From positions 310,001 through 374,000 of the forward strand of contig CALOCQ010000002.1 in NCBI GenBank assembly GCA_942491885.1: DNA of 64,000 bases, written 5' to 3'. The notes below the pieces were generated by a model. That model did no database searches. It had not been told where the DNA came from and was given only the letters and a program-made list of their open reading frames with translations. Both the position numbers and the translations under genes were made by a program. This DNA is from CALBPI01 sp942491885 (GTDB lineage: Bacteria > Pseudomonadota > Gammaproteobacteria > Steroidobacterales > Woeseiaceae). Below, piece after piece: positions 51,912 through 61,167 of the stretch. Positions within the stretch are counted from its first letter, which is position 1. Every line of letters begins with the position of its first letter.

Positions 51912-53015
51912 ATGACTTGCCCTACAATGTCGACTAATAGTCTAAGAAATCTCGCCCTGTTCATCATTCGCTGCGTTGTCATCGGCCTCGCCATTGCCTG
52001 CGTCATCATCCTGCTGCGCCCGGATCTATTGCCGCGTGGCGCCGGCACTGCGCAACCAGCTAACAGCTACGCCGGGGCGGTGGCGGCCAGCGCCGATTCG
52101 GTGGTCAACATCTACACGTTGCGACTGACCGCGAACCCGGATCAGGGGGGCGGCAGACCGACCTACAGCGAGCAGACCAACCTCGGCTCCGGCGTCATCA
52201 TTGATGCGGCCGGCTACATCGTCACTAATTATCACGTGATCGCCGGCGCAAGTGCCGCAGGCATCCAACTCGCAGATGGCCGACTCGCGACGCCGCGGCT
52301 GGTAGGCACGGACGCCGACACCGATCTCGCATTACTCAAAATAGAGCTGGACGATCTGTCGCCGATCACACTTGGTCGCTCCGACCAGATGCAAATCGGC
52401 GATGTCGTGCTCGCCATCGGCAACCCGTACGGACTCAGCCAGACGGTCACCCAAGGCATCATCAGCGCAACCGGCCGGGGACTGCTTGGTCTGACTACAT
52501 TCGAGAATTACATCCAGACGGATGCAGCCATTAACTCCGGAAACTCGGGCGGCGCATTGATCAACACGCGCGGCGAGCTTATCGGCATCAACACCGCCGT
52601 TATTTCGCGTGAGGTCAATATTCAGGGCATCAGCTTTGCGATTCCGGTGAACCTGGTCAGTGGCGTTGTCCGCGCCTTGCGCGAAGAGGGCCGCGTTTTG
52701 CGCGGCTGGCTGGGACTTGAAATGCAGGAGCTGACCGCCCAGGACTGGGCAGCGCTCGGGCTGCCGGCCGACAGCGGCATCCTGTTGCGCGCCGTGAAAA
52801 TCAATGGCCCTGCCTGGCAGGCCGGGATACGTCCGGGCGATGTGATGGTGTCAATCAACGGCGAGCAGGTGCGCAACAATCAGCAGGCTTTGCTCACCGT
52901 GGCCCGCTATGAGCCGGGCACAGTATTGGACATTGTGTATTTGCGAGGCGGCAACGAGGTCACAACGCGGGCAGTCGCCGGCGACCGCGCACTGGGAAAC
53001 ACGATCAGGAACTGA
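51912..53015 (+). CDS. degS: Periplasmic serine protease, DegS/AlgW type
   Basis: Membrane-anchored HtrA protease that senses misfolded outer-membrane proteins and cuts the anti-sigma factor RseA/MucA in E. coli and Pseudomonas. One N-terminal membrane segment (about residues 15-35) is followed by the trypsin-like domain with triad His108 (NYHVIAG), Asp138 (DTDLALLKI) and Ser212 (NSGNSGGAL). A single PDZ domain (about 265-350, GWLGLEMQEL and VKINGPAWQAGIRPGDV) separates DegS from two-PDZ DegP. ATG 51912 or 51927 could be the start; the frame is open to 51798. This start gives 367 aa. It is convergent with murA. Confidence 0.88.
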   Translation: MTCPTMSTNSLRNLALFIIRCVVIGLAIACVIILLRPDLLPRGAGTAQPANSYAGAVAASADSVVNIYTLRLTANPDQGGGRPTYSEQTNLGSGVIIDAAGYIVTNYHVIAGASAAGIQLADGRLATPRLVGTDADTDLALLKIELDDLSPITLGRSDQMQIGDVVLAIGNPYGLSQTVTQGIISATGRGLLGLTTFENYIQTDAAINSGNSGGALINTRGELIGINTAVISREVNIQGISFAIPVNLVSGVVRALREEGRVLRGWLGLEMQELTAQDWAALGLPADSGILLRAVKINGPAWQAGIRPGDVMVSINGEQVRNNQQALLTVARYEPGTVLDIVYLRGGNEVTTRAVAGDRALGNTIRN

Positions 53016-53019
53016 GCCG

Positions 53020-53038
53020 CGCGCGACTGGATCGCGCG
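53020..53038. terminator. Hairpin between convergent degS and murA
   Basis: CGCGCGA and TCGCGCG form a perfect 7-bp stem with a 5-base loop, exactly filling the gap between the two stop codons. It could serve both directions; there is no T-run on either side. Confidence 0.5.
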
Positions 53039-53039
53039 A

Positions 53040-54296
53040 CTAGATAAGGCGGCGCACATCCGCGCCAAGACCACGTAGTTTCTCCTCGATCCGCTCGTAA
53101 CCGCGATCAAGATGGTAAATCCGGTCGACCACCGTTTCACCGTCAGCGACCAATCCCGCAAGCACCAGCCCCGCGGAAGCGCGCAAGTCAGTCGCCATAA
53201 CCGGTGCTGCTGTCAGCTGTTCGACTCCGCTGGAAACAACGGTCCGCCCACGCACACGGAAATCCGCGCCCATTCGCTGCAGCTCCGGGATGTGCATGAA
53301 GCGGTTCTCAAAAATAGTCTCGGTCACCGCGCCGGTCCCCTCCGCGATCGCATTCAGCGCGCAAAACTGCGCCTGCATGTCGGTCGGGAACGCCGGATGC
53401 GGTGCGGTACGCACGTCGACCGCCCGCGCGCGCTGACCGCGCATGTCGAGCTCGATCCAGTCATCACCGGTAGTGATCGTCGCGCCGCAGTCGGCTAACT
53501 TGCCCAGCACCGCTTCGAGATGTGCCGGCGCCGCATTTTCAACGCGGATATGGCCACGTGTCATCGCCCCTGCCACCAGATAGGTGCCGGTCTCGATTCT
53601 GTCCGGCAGCACCGCGTAATGACAGCCGCCGAGTTTCGCGACGCCATTAATCCTGATCGTCGACGTACCTGCCCCTTCGATGTCGGCACCCATCGCGATC
53701 AGAAATTTCGCCAGGTCCTCAATCTCGGGTTCCCGCGCAGCGTTCTCAAGTACCGTCTCGCCACGCGCGAGTGTGGCGGCCATCAGCAGATTCTCGGTGC
53801 CTGTTACCGATACCGTGTCAAAGACAAAATGGGCACCGGTCAGACGTTCGGCGCGTGCACGGATGTAGCCGTTCTCAATCCAGACCTCGGCTCCGAGAGC
53901 CTGCAAACCGCTGACATGCAGATCGACCGGACGCGCGCCGATCGCGCAGCCGCCGGGCAATGACACGTCGGCACGCCCGAAACGAGCAAGCAACGGGCCC
54001 AAAACCAGGACCGAGGCACGCATGGTCTTAACCAGATCGTATGGCGCAACGGGCTCGATGTCGTTACCGGCCGCAACAGACACCTGCATCTGCTCACCGA
54101 CGGTCGCGACGGCGCCCATGCGTTGCAGCAAAGCAATCATGGTCGTCACGTCGCGCAGATGCGGAACGTTGCAAATGGTGACCTCCTGCTCGGCGAGCAA
54201 GGTACCGGCAAGGATGGGCAGCGTGGCGTTCTTTGCGCCTGAGATCGTTACCGACCCCTGAAGTACCCGGCCGCCGCGGATCGCGAGTTTATCCAT
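53040..54296 (-). CDS. murA: UDP-N-acetylglucosamine 1-carboxyvinyltransferase MurA
   Basis: First committed step of peptidoglycan synthesis and the fosfomycin target. It begins MDKLAIRGG, and SGAKNATLPILA is conserved. The active-site loop GGCAIGARPVDLH has Cys117, so the fosfomycin-sensitive form is present. The length of 418 aa is normal. It follows ibaG after 6 bases. Confidence 0.97.
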   Translation of the reverse strand: MDKLAIRGGRVLQGSVTISGAKNATLPILAGTLLAEQEVTICNVPHLRDVTTMIALLQRMGAVATVGEQMQVSVAAGNDIEPVAPYDLVKTMRASVLVLGPLLARFGRADVSLPGGCAIGARPVDLHVSGLQALGAEVWIENGYIRARAERLTGAHFVFDTVSVTGTENLLMAATLARGETVLENAAREPEIEDLAKFLIAMGADIEGAGTSTIRINGVAKLGGCHYAVLPDRIETGTYLVAGAMTRGHIRVENAAPAHLEAVLGKLADCGATITTGDDWIELDMRGQRARAVDVRTAPHPAFPTDMQAQFCALNAIAEGTGAVTETIFENRFMHIPELQRMGADFRVRGRTVVSSGVEQLTAAPVMATDLRASAGLVLAGLVADGETVVDRIYHLDRGYERIEEKLRGLGADVRRLI

Positions 54297-54302
54297 GATC
54301 TG

Positions 54303-54539
54303 TCATGCCGCGCCGGCCTCTTCCGGCGTCAGCGCACTGATCGACAGCGCATGAATGTCTGCGCGCATGTGCTCGCCCAGTGCTGCATAGACCAGCTGAT
54401 GCCGGGCAACGGGCCGCTTGCCGGCAAACTCCGGCGACACGATCACCGCCTCAAAATGCACGTTGTCGTCGCTCATGACTTCGATGCGGCTTATGTCAAG
54501 GTGTTCACGTATCAGGGTTTCGATGTCGCTGGGCGTCAA
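54303..54539 (-). CDS. ibaG: BolA-family protein IbaG
   Basis: Small BolA-like protein (78 aa) that works with monothiol glutaredoxins in iron-sulfur metabolism; IbaG is linked to acid stress in E. coli. VSPEFAGKRPVARHQLVYAAL contains the BolA FxGxxxxxRHxxVY core with the conserved His, and HALSISALTPEEA ends it. It precedes murA as in E. coli; the mla genes that usually come before it are absent. Confidence 0.92.
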   Translation of the reverse strand: MTPSDIETLIREHLDISRIEVMSDDNVHFEAVIVSPEFAGKRPVARHQLVYAALGEHMRADIHALSISALTPEEAGAA

Positions 54540-54707
54540 AACGGTGCCCTCCAGGAAATATAAGAATCGGCAAGTCTAGTACAAAGCGCTGCCAGCCCCA
54601 ACGTTAGTCAAGCGGGGTCTCGTCTGATTTGTGTATCATATGCGGCTCGCCGCAAAGGCCGTGTGTCGCGACGAGGCTAATGTCCCATTCCCGGAGGTTC
54701 TTGCGCG

Positions 54708-55694
54708 TTGGATTCCATGGTGTTGAATAGCGGCCTTGTGCTGGTTGGTCTGATCGCGCTGATCTGGGGCGCGGACCGATTCGTTATCGGCGCCGGCGCG
54801 ATGGCGAGAAACATGGGGGTGCCGACATTGCTGATCGGCCTGACCGTCGTCGGTATTGCGACCTCGGCACCGGAGATCCTCGTTTCAATCGTTGCGGCAA
54901 TGGCCGATAAATCCGATCTCGCTATCGGTAACGCCGTAGGCTCGAATATCGCAAATATTGCGCTGGTTCTTGGCGCTACCGCTCTATATCGGCCTATTTT
55001 GGTCACGTCGCGTACCCTGCAACAGGAAATGCCGGCATTGCTGGCGGTGACGCTACTCGCCGTGGCGCTGTGCCTCGATCTCAAACTCAGCCGGATCGAC
55101 GGGCTCGTGATGCTCACCGCACTGGTGGTGGTCATGTATTGGATCGTGCGACTCGGCTATCGAACAAACACCAACGACCCTATCGAAGCAGAGTACGAAG
55201 CGGAAATACCCAAGAACATGGCAATGAAAGTTGCTCTCGGCTGGTTCGCTGTTGGGCTGCTTGTGCTTTTGCTCGGTGCTGAGCTGCTGGTGCGCGGCGC
55301 GACATCGATCGCCTACAGCCTTGGCATCAGCGAGTTGATTATCGGTGTCACGCTGGTCGCTATCGGCACCAGCCTGCCAGAGCTGGCCGTGTCGTTGATT
55401 TCGGCCATGAAGGGCGAACAAGGGCTCGCCATCGGCAACATCATCGGCTCCAACATGTTCAACTTGCTCGCCGTCATCGGCGCGGCAATTATTATCCGGC
55501 CGACCGGCATTCCGCCGGAAGTCTTGTCTCTGCACTTCTTCGTGATGATCTCATTGACACTTGTGCTGTTCGCGATGGCCTATAATTACAGCGGTGCAGG
55601 ACGGATTAACCGCATTGAGGGGAGCGCGTTGCTGATCGTATTTGTCTGCTATCACGTTTATGTGCTCAACCAGAGCTTCAGCAGTGGCGGCTGA
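54708..55694 (+). CDS. yrbG: Calcium/sodium antiporter (CaCA family, YrbG)
   Basis: Inner-membrane cation exchanger with about ten membrane segments in two inverted halves. The alpha repeats read GLTVVGIATSAPEILVS...NAVGSNIANI and GVTLVAIGTSLPELAVS...NIIGSNMFNL. The first repeat has ATSAPE where ATSxPE is usual. TTG 54708 gives 328 aa with GGAGG at 54692-54696, 11 bases upstream; other starts nearby cannot be excluded. It is first in the line leading to kdsD, whose start lies inside its 3' end. Confidence 0.9.
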   Translation: MDSMVLNSGLVLVGLIALIWGADRFVIGAGAMARNMGVPTLLIGLTVVGIATSAPEILVSIVAAMADKSDLAIGNAVGSNIANIALVLGATALYRPILVTSRTLQQEMPALLAVTLLAVALCLDLKLSRIDGLVMLTALVVVMYWIVRLGYRTNTNDPIEAEYEAEIPKNMAMKVALGWFAVGLLVLLLGAELLVRGATSIAYSLGISELIIGVTLVAIGTSLPELAVSLISAMKGEQGLAIGNIIGSNMFNLLAVIGAAIIIRPTGIPPEVLSLHFFVMISLTLVLFAMAYNYSGAGRINRIEGSALLIVFVCYHVYVLNQSFSSGG

Positions 55695-56661
55695 CGCCAA
55701 GCAACGACTCGCGCAGGCGCAACGCGTGTTGCGGATCGAGTCGGAGGCCGTGGCCGCGCTTGCCCAGCGCGTCGACGAACAGTTCGAGGTCGCCTGTCAG
55801 CTCTGCCTTGCTTGCCGTGGGCGTATTGTCGTGACCGGTATGGGCAAGTCGGGTCATGTCGCCGGCAAGATCGCGGCGACGCTGGCCAGCACGGGCAGCC
55901 CCGCATTCTTCTTGCACCCCGGCGAAGCCAGCCACGGCGATCTGGGCATGATCACGCCGGACGACGTGGTACTTGCGATTTCCTACTCGGGCGAAACCGC
56001 AGAAGTCCTCACGATCCTGCCGCTCATCAAGCGCCTGGGCGCGCCGCTGGTCAGTATTACCGGCAACCCGCACTCAACCCTGGCGACCCGCGCTGACGCG
56101 CATCTGAATGTCCACGTTGACGAAGAGGCCTGCCCGCTGAATCTCGCGCCAACCGCCAGTACGACTGCAACACTCGCCATCGGTGACGCGCTGGCAGTAG
56201 CGCTTCTCGACAGCAGGGCATTCACCGCCGAGGATTTCGCACGCTCACATCCCGGCGGCAGCCTGGGCAAGAAGCTGTTGCTGACCGTCGCCGAGATCAT
56301 GCACGCCGGGGATGCCTCGCCCGTCGTCAATATCGATGCAGGCTTGTCGGAGGTCTTATTGGTGATGACCCAGAAGGGCCTTGGTATGGCTGCGATCGTT
56401 GGTGCCGGTAACAAGCTTGAAGGCATTTTCACCGATGGTGACTTGCGCCGTCTGCTGGATCGCCAGATGGACTTGCGCGACATTCTTATCCGCGATGCGA
56501 TGACCAGTGGCTGCCAGACGATAGGCCCGGGCGCGCTAGCGGCAGAGGCGGTACATTTGCTTGAGACGAACGCGATCACAGCGCTGCCAGTCGTCGATGA
56601 CGATGGCAAGGTGGTTGGCGCGCTCAACATCCATGATCTGTTCCGTGCGGGCGTCATGTAG
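55660..56661 (+). CDS. kdsD: D-arabinose 5-phosphate isomerase KdsD
   Basis: Makes arabinose 5-phosphate for Kdo synthesis. The SIS domain (about residues 40-175) has VVTGMGKSGHVAGKIAATLAS, HPGEASHGDLGMI, AISYSGETAEVL and LAPTASTTATLAIGDALAVAL. Two CBS domains follow (about 205-325, with EGIFTDGDLRRLLD). ATG 55660 gives 333 aa and overlaps yrbG by 35 bases; GTG 55684 (11-base overlap, 325 aa) is an equally likely start. kdsC begins 2 bases after the stop. Confidence 0.94.
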   Translation: MCSTRASAVAADAKQRLAQAQRVLRIESEAVAALAQRVDEQFEVACQLCLACRGRIVVTGMGKSGHVAGKIAATLASTGSPAFFLHPGEASHGDLGMITPDDVVLAISYSGETAEVLTILPLIKRLGAPLVSITGNPHSTLATRADAHLNVHVDEEACPLNLAPTASTTATLAIGDALAVALLDSRAFTAEDFARSHPGGSLGKKLLLTVAEIMHAGDASPVVNIDAGLSEVLLVMTQKGLGMAAIVGAGNKLEGIFTDGDLRRLLDRQMDLRDILIRDAMTSGCQTIGPGALAAEAVHLLETNAITALPVVDDDGKVVGALNIHDLFRAGVM

Positions 56662-56663
56662 CC

Positions 56664-57200
56664 GTGGCGGTACTGATCGAAATGGCGCCGCCGGTACTAC
56701 GCGAATTAGCAGGTGGACTGCGCCTTGTGGTGCTTGATGTTGACGGTGTGCTGACAGACGGTAGATTCACGCTTGACGCCAACGGCAACGAAAGCAAAAC
56801 CTTCAACACTCAGGACGGCTTCGGTATTCGGCGCCTCCTCGACGCCGGCGTTCAGGTCGCCATTATTTCGGGGCGTAATTCGCGCGCCGTCGATGCACGC
56901 ATGTCAGAGCTTGGCGTAGATCATGTTTTCCAGGGCTGCCGCGAAAAACGCGCCGTCATTAACGAACTGATGGCCAAACTCGGCGTCAAACAGGAACAGA
57001 CCGCAGCGGTTGGTGATGACATGCCCGATTCGGCGATGTTCGAGGCGGTAGGGCTAAGATTTGCAGTCGCCAATGCGGTTGGCGAACTGGTTGCACTGGC
57101 TGATCTGACAACCCGACGCGGTGGTGGACACGGCGCGGTGCGAGAAATCGCCGACTTCGTGCTCGACGAGAAACGGAAGCAGCAACGTGACAACGCGTAA
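56664..57200 (+). CDS. kdsC: 3-deoxy-D-manno-octulosonate 8-phosphate phosphatase KdsC
   Basis: HAD-family phosphatase that releases Kdo. LVVLDVDGVLTDG is the nucleophile motif, followed by IISGRNSRAVDAR, VFQGCREKR and AVGDDMPDSAMFE. The length is 178 aa and the start is GTG. Its end overlaps lptC by 14 bases. Confidence 0.95.
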   Translation: MAVLIEMAPPVLRELAGGLRLVVLDVDGVLTDGRFTLDANGNESKTFNTQDGFGIRRLLDAGVQVAIISGRNSRAVDARMSELGVDHVFQGCREKRAVINELMAKLGVKQEQTAAVGDDMPDSAMFEAVGLRFAVANAVGELVALADLTTRRGGGHGAVREIADFVLDEKRKQQRDNA

Positions 57201-57753
57201 CCTGCTGCTGTTCCTGATTCTGACGATCGTTGCGATCGTGAGCTGGCTCGCCGCATCACAACGCGACGCCCGCAACGCGACGCCGGACCGGCGCACGCCG
57301 GTTCAAAGCGGCTATTATATTCTGGATGCGCAGATCTATGGCAGTGACGACAACGGCGTGCGCATGTACACGTTGAACGCCGGCCAGGCACTACAAGGAT
57401 CGCGCGGTGATCCGATTGAGCTCGAACAGGTCGAGATCGCCTATCAGGGTGAGGGCGAAGGCAATGGCGACTGGAAAATCAGCGCCTCGAATGCGACGCT
57501 GGATGAGGCCACCAGCATGCTCGTATTAAAGGGCGATGTCGTAGCCACGCGCACGGCTGCAGAGGACAACAACGCGGTCCGCCTGACGACCGAGCGGCTT
57601 GACTACAACCCGCAGACGCAGGTCGTGGAAACAGACGCCAGCGTGCGATTTGACGTCGGCATGGGCCGCCTCAATGCGACGGGGATGCGTGCATCCCTGA
57701 CCGACAACACTATAGAACTGAGGTCGAATATTCGTGGCCAGTTTACCCCCTAG
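57187..57753 (+). CDS. lptC: LPS export protein LptC
   Basis: Bitopic inner-membrane protein that passes LPS from LptB2FG to LptA. One N-terminal membrane segment (about residues 5-23) is followed by the periplasmic jelly-roll domain: LDAQIYGSDDNGVRMYTLNA, WKISASNATLDEA and LTTERLDYNPQTQVVETD. GTG 57187 gives 188 aa (191 in E. coli). It overlaps kdsC by 14 bases and lptA by 20. Confidence 0.92.
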   Translation: MTTRNLLLFLILTIVAIVSWLAASQRDARNATPDRRTPVQSGYYILDAQIYGSDDNGVRMYTLNAGQALQGSRGDPIELEQVEIAYQGEGEGNGDWKISASNATLDEATSMLVLKGDVVATRTAAEDNNAVRLTTERLDYNPQTQVVETDASVRFDVGMGRLNATGMRASLTDNTIELRSNIRGQFTP

Positions 57754-58372
57754 CTACCTTGCGCTTGCGTTGATCCTTGCCGCCGCACCTGCGAATGCGC
57801 AAGTCACGCCTGATCGCGCGCAGCGCATTTTCATGGACGCGCAGAGCAGCGAAATCGATCTCGCTGGCAACACAACCGTTTTCTATGGCCTGCGCATCAC
57901 GCAAGGCGCGACGCGCATAGCCGCTGACCGGGCGGAAACCTCTGCCGGCACAAACTTCGCAGACAGCAACTGGCAATTCACCGGAAAAGTGGAAATTGAT
58001 GTCGGTACGGCACGCATTCGCGCGCAGCAGGCAACACTCAAATTTCTCAATCACCAACTCGTCAATGCCAGAGTTGCCGGCAAGCCGGCGCAATTTACTG
58101 ACACCAATGCGCTGACAGGTGTTGTCACCGAAGGCGCAGCGGAAAAGTTCGACTATGACATTGAGCAGGAACTGGTCCGGTTTGAGGACAACGCCAGAAT
58201 TTCAGATGCGACCAATGAGGTGACCGGCAAACTCCTCGTCTACAACGTCGCGAAACAGCAAATCGTCTTTGAAGGCGACGCCGAGACCGGCGAGCGCGTC
58301 AAAATCATCATCCAGCCGCCGGAGGAAGATGCGACCGAGCCAACCGATGATGTTCAGGACCGACCGCGCTGA
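57734..58372 (+). CDS. lptA: LPS transport periplasmic protein LptA
   Basis: Periplasmic bridge protein for LPS. It has a signal peptide cleaved near PANAQV (about residue 22) and an OstA/jelly-roll domain (about 30-185): MDAQSSEIDLAGNTTVFYG, GTARIRAQQATLKF and FDYDIEQELVRFEDNARI. The C-terminal tail is acidic and Pro-rich. The start is GTG 57734, giving 212 aa. It shares one base with lptB. Confidence 0.92.
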   Translation: MASLPPSYLALALILAAAPANAQVTPDRAQRIFMDAQSSEIDLAGNTTVFYGLRITQGATRIAADRAETSAGTNFADSNWQFTGKVEIDVGTARIRAQQATLKFLNHQLVNARVAGKPAQFTDTNALTGVVTEGAAEKFDYDIEQELVRFEDNARISDATNEVTGKLLVYNVAKQQIVFEGDAETGERVKIIIQPPEEDATEPTDDVQDRPR

Positions 58373-59097
58373 TGAGTATTCTCAGCGTCCAGGATATTGC
58401 CAAGAAGTATAAGTTCCGCGAAGTTGTGCGCGGTATTTCGCTGCAAATCAAAAGTGGCGAGGTTGTCGGGCTGCTCGGACCCAACGGGGCGGGAAAGACC
58501 ACAGCCTTCTATATGATCGTCGGCCTGATCAGCTGCGATAAGGGTCGCATTCTTCTCGACGGGCACGATCTGACCAGTGAGCCGATGCACAAACGCGCTA
58601 AACGTGGCGTTGGCTATCTGCCACAGGAAGCATCCGTTTTTCGCAAGCTCAGCGTCGAGCAGAACATCCTCGCGATCCTTGAGGCGCGCAAGACGCTGAG
58701 CCGCGCCGAGCGCGATGCGAAGCTTGAGCAGCTGCTCGATGAACTACATATCGGCCATGTTCGTACCAGCCTCGGCATGAGCCTGTCAGGCGGTGAGCGA
58801 CGCAGGGTCGAAATCGCACGGGCGCTAGCCGCCGAGCCGCAATTTATTTTGCTGGATGAGCCATTCGCAGGGGTCGACCCGATCTCGGTGATCGATATTC
58901 AACGTACGATTCGCCACCTGGCAGAGCGCGGTATCGGCGTTCTGATTACCGACCACAATGTGCGCGAAACACTCGGTATTTGCGGGCACGCTTACATCCT
59001 TAGCGATGGTAGTCTGATCGCATCGGGAACGCCCGAAGATATCGTCGCCGATCGGCACGTGCGCGAGGTCTATCTCGGCGAAGATTTCCGCCTTTGA
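58372..59097 (+). CDS. lptB: LPS export ABC transporter ATPase LptB
   Basis: Cytoplasmic ATPase of LptB2FG. Walker A GPNGAGKTT lies at 36-44, signature LSGGERRRVEIARAL, Walker B FILLDEPFAGVDP, and the switch His in LITDHNVRETL. YLPQEASVFRKLSVEQNI is typical of LptB. The length of 241 aa is normal. It starts at the last base of the lptA stop. Confidence 0.97.
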   Translation: MSILSVQDIAKKYKFREVVRGISLQIKSGEVVGLLGPNGAGKTTAFYMIVGLISCDKGRILLDGHDLTSEPMHKRAKRGVGYLPQEASVFRKLSVEQNILAILEARKTLSRAERDAKLEQLLDELHIGHVRTSLGMSLSGGERRRVEIARALAAEPQFILLDEPFAGVDPISVIDIQRTIRHLAERGIGVLITDHNVRETLGICGHAYILSDGSLIASGTPEDIVADRHVREVYLGEDFRL

Positions 59098-59109
59098 TGG
59101 CTGTGCGCC

Positions 59110-59128
59110 GGCCCGCGCGCCGCGGGCC
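59110..59128 (+). terminator. GC-rich hairpin between lptB and rpoN
   Basis: GGCCCGCG and CGCGGGCC form a perfect 8-bp stem around a 3-base loop, 12 bases after the lptB stop. No T-run follows. It may separate the lpt and rpoN transcripts. Confidence 0.45.
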
Positions 59129-59210
59129 TGAGACAATGCCTGTGATAGGCGTCACGGCATGGCTGGAATGCTCTGATACTGTATAGTCCAGCAAACACGC
59201 GGAAACAGAC

Positions 59211-60599
59211 TTGCTCAAGCCAACCCTACAACTGAAGCTCGGTCAGTCGCTGACCATGACGCCGCAATTGCAACAGGCCATCAAGCTGTTGCAATTGCCT
59301 GTCATGGACCTGAACCAGCAGATTCAGGAGGCGCTTGAAGCCAATGTCATGCTGGAGATGGAGGACCTTCCGGATGCACCGAAAGTCGATGCCTCCAGCA
59401 CGGCAGAAATCCGCACCCTGACTCAGGAAGACTCTTGGCGTGACGTAGGCCGCGGTCAGGACTCGAACTTTTCGGGTAACGAAGGCCGTTCGATGGCCGA
59501 CTTCGCAGACGACCGCGAAGAAACCTTGCGTGAGCACCTGCTCAGCCAACTGGAAACCGAAAAATTTACCGATCAGGAACGTATCATCGGCGAGTCGATT
59601 ATCGATGCGATTGATGACGACGGCTATTTGTTCGAGACGCTTGACGAAATCCATGCAGTGCTCGACGACGGATCGGTCACCACCGGCCAGATCGAACGCG
59701 TACTGGTCAAGATTCAGCGTTTCGATCCGCTTGGTATCGGTGCACGCTCTTTGACCGAGTGCATCAGCCTGCAGCTTGCGCCCTACCCTGAGTCGACGCC
59801 GGGTCTTACTGTCGCGCGAAGGATCGCGGAGGACTTCCTGCCGCTGGTCGCGGAACAAAACTACACGCAATTGCGCCGTCGGCTATCCGTCGACGATGAG
59901 TGTCTGGACCATGCGTTGGCGTTGATCCGCAGCTGCCACCCGAAACCCGGCCAGGCGGTGGACGGGCGGCGCACCGAATACGTTATCCCGGACGTCTTCG
60001 TGCGCAAGGTAGACGGCCAATGGATTGTAGAAATCAGCCCGTCCGGCGTGCCTAAACTACAGGTCAATCAACAGTACGCAGCGCTGCTGCGCGGCAATAG
60101 CGAGCACACCGTGTTGCGGGCCCAGCTGCAAGAAGCGCGCTGGCTCGTGCGCAGCCTCGAGATACGTAACGACACGCTATACAAGGTCGCCAGCACTATC
60201 GTTGAGCGCCAGATCGAATTCTTCGAGCATGGTGAAGAAGCAATGAAGCCAATGATTCTCAAGGACATTGCCGATGCCATTGAAATGCATGAATCGACTG
60301 TTTCGCGCGTCACCAACAATAAATACATGCATACACCGCGCGGCGTACTGGAATTCAAATATTTCTTCTCGTCACATGTGTCGACGACCGATGGCGACGA
60401 GCAGTCTTCGGTCGCAGTGCGCGCCAAGATCCGCAAATTAATAGCAGGCGAAGACCCGGCGAAACCCCTCTCAGACAGCAAGATAACCGCACTTCTGAAG
60501 GAAGACGGCGTGCAGGTCGCCCGGCGCACGGTCGCCAAATACCGTGAGGCGATGAACATCTCATCCTCCAGCGAACGCCGCGTCCGCGCCCCACGCTGA
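59211..60599 (+). CDS. rpoN: RNA polymerase sigma-54 factor RpoN
   Basis: Sigma factor for -24/-12 promoters that need an enhancer-binding ATPase. Region I is Gln/Leu-rich (LGQSLTMTPQLQQAIKLLQLP), then an acidic region II, the core-binding domain, a helix-turn-helix (DIADAIEMHESTVSRVTNNKY) and the RpoN box ARRTVAKYREAM. The length is 462 aa and the start is TTG. It can serve the pilA promoter at 11947-11962. hpf, ptsN and rapZ follow in the usual order. Confidence 0.97.
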   Translation: MLKPTLQLKLGQSLTMTPQLQQAIKLLQLPVMDLNQQIQEALEANVMLEMEDLPDAPKVDASSTAEIRTLTQEDSWRDVGRGQDSNFSGNEGRSMADFADDREETLREHLLSQLETEKFTDQERIIGESIIDAIDDDGYLFETLDEIHAVLDDGSVTTGQIERVLVKIQRFDPLGIGARSLTECISLQLAPYPESTPGLTVARRIAEDFLPLVAEQNYTQLRRRLSVDDECLDHALALIRSCHPKPGQAVDGRRTEYVIPDVFVRKVDGQWIVEISPSGVPKLQVNQQYAALLRGNSEHTVLRAQLQEARWLVRSLEIRNDTLYKVASTIVERQIEFFEHGEEAMKPMILKDIADAIEMHESTVSRVTNNKYMHTPRGVLEFKYFFSSHVSTTDGDEQSSVAVRAKIRKLIAGEDPAKPLSDSKITALLKEDGVQVARRTVAKYREAMNISSSSERRVRAPR

Positions 60600-60819
60600 T
60601 CGTCCGGCGCAATGCGCGGCATTTCCGGCGCCATCTCACAGCCCCGTTTCACGGAGTTGCAGCACGCTGCCAATCGGCGCATTATCAAGACGGAAGGTTT
60701 AAGTTATTTGCGCTGTATCACGCAGGTATAAACTTAGTAATATACTGTTTTAATTGATTTTTTTAACAGGAGGAACACAGATACCCAACTTCCCGAAAAC
60801 TTAGCACGAGGAGCACGCT
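60600..60819 (+). promoter_or_regulatory. hpf leader region with AT-rich promoter-like segment and an orphan ribosome site
   Basis: TATAAA (60727-60732) and TATACT (60741-60746) stand in an AT-rich stretch, with TTGCGC at 60708-60713. No pair has ideal spacing. AGGAGG at 60768-60773 is a full Shine-Dalgarno sequence with no ATG, GTG or TTG at a usable distance; hpf itself uses a second site, GAGGAG, just before its ATG. Confidence 0.4.
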
Positions 60820-61146
60820 ATGCAGCTTAATGTCACTGGCCACCACATCGATATCACCGATTCCCTGCGCGATTACGTCAGCAGCAAGATGAATCGGATC
60901 GAAAAACACTGCGACAATGTCACGGATGTACATTGCATATTGACGGTGGAGAAGCTGCGCCATAAGGCGGAGGCCACAGCGAACCTGCGCGGGGCGCGGG
61001 TGCACGCCGAGGCGACAGAAGAAGACATGTATGCGGCGATCGACGGACTCGCAGATAAACTTGACCGGCGCATCATCAAACACAAAGAAAAAATGACAGA
61101 CCATCATGCCAGAGACGCACAAAAGGCGACTTTTAGCATTACCTGA
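60820..61146 (+). CDS. hpf: Ribosome hibernation promoting factor, short form
   Basis: Binds the 30S decoding region and promotes 100S dimers in stationary phase. The family start QLNVTGHHIDITDSLRDYV is followed by DVHCILTVEKLRHKAEA, EATEEDMYAAIDGLADKLDRRI and KHKEKMTDH. The 108 aa lack the C-terminal dimerisation domain of long HPF. It lies downstream of rpoN and is followed by a strong hairpin. Confidence 0.95.
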   Translation: MQLNVTGHHIDITDSLRDYVSSKMNRIEKHCDNVTDVHCILTVEKLRHKAEATANLRGARVHAEATEEDMYAAIDGLADKLDRRIIKHKEKMTDHHARDAQKATFSIT

Positions 61147-61167
61147 GCGATAGCTGATGGCATAATT

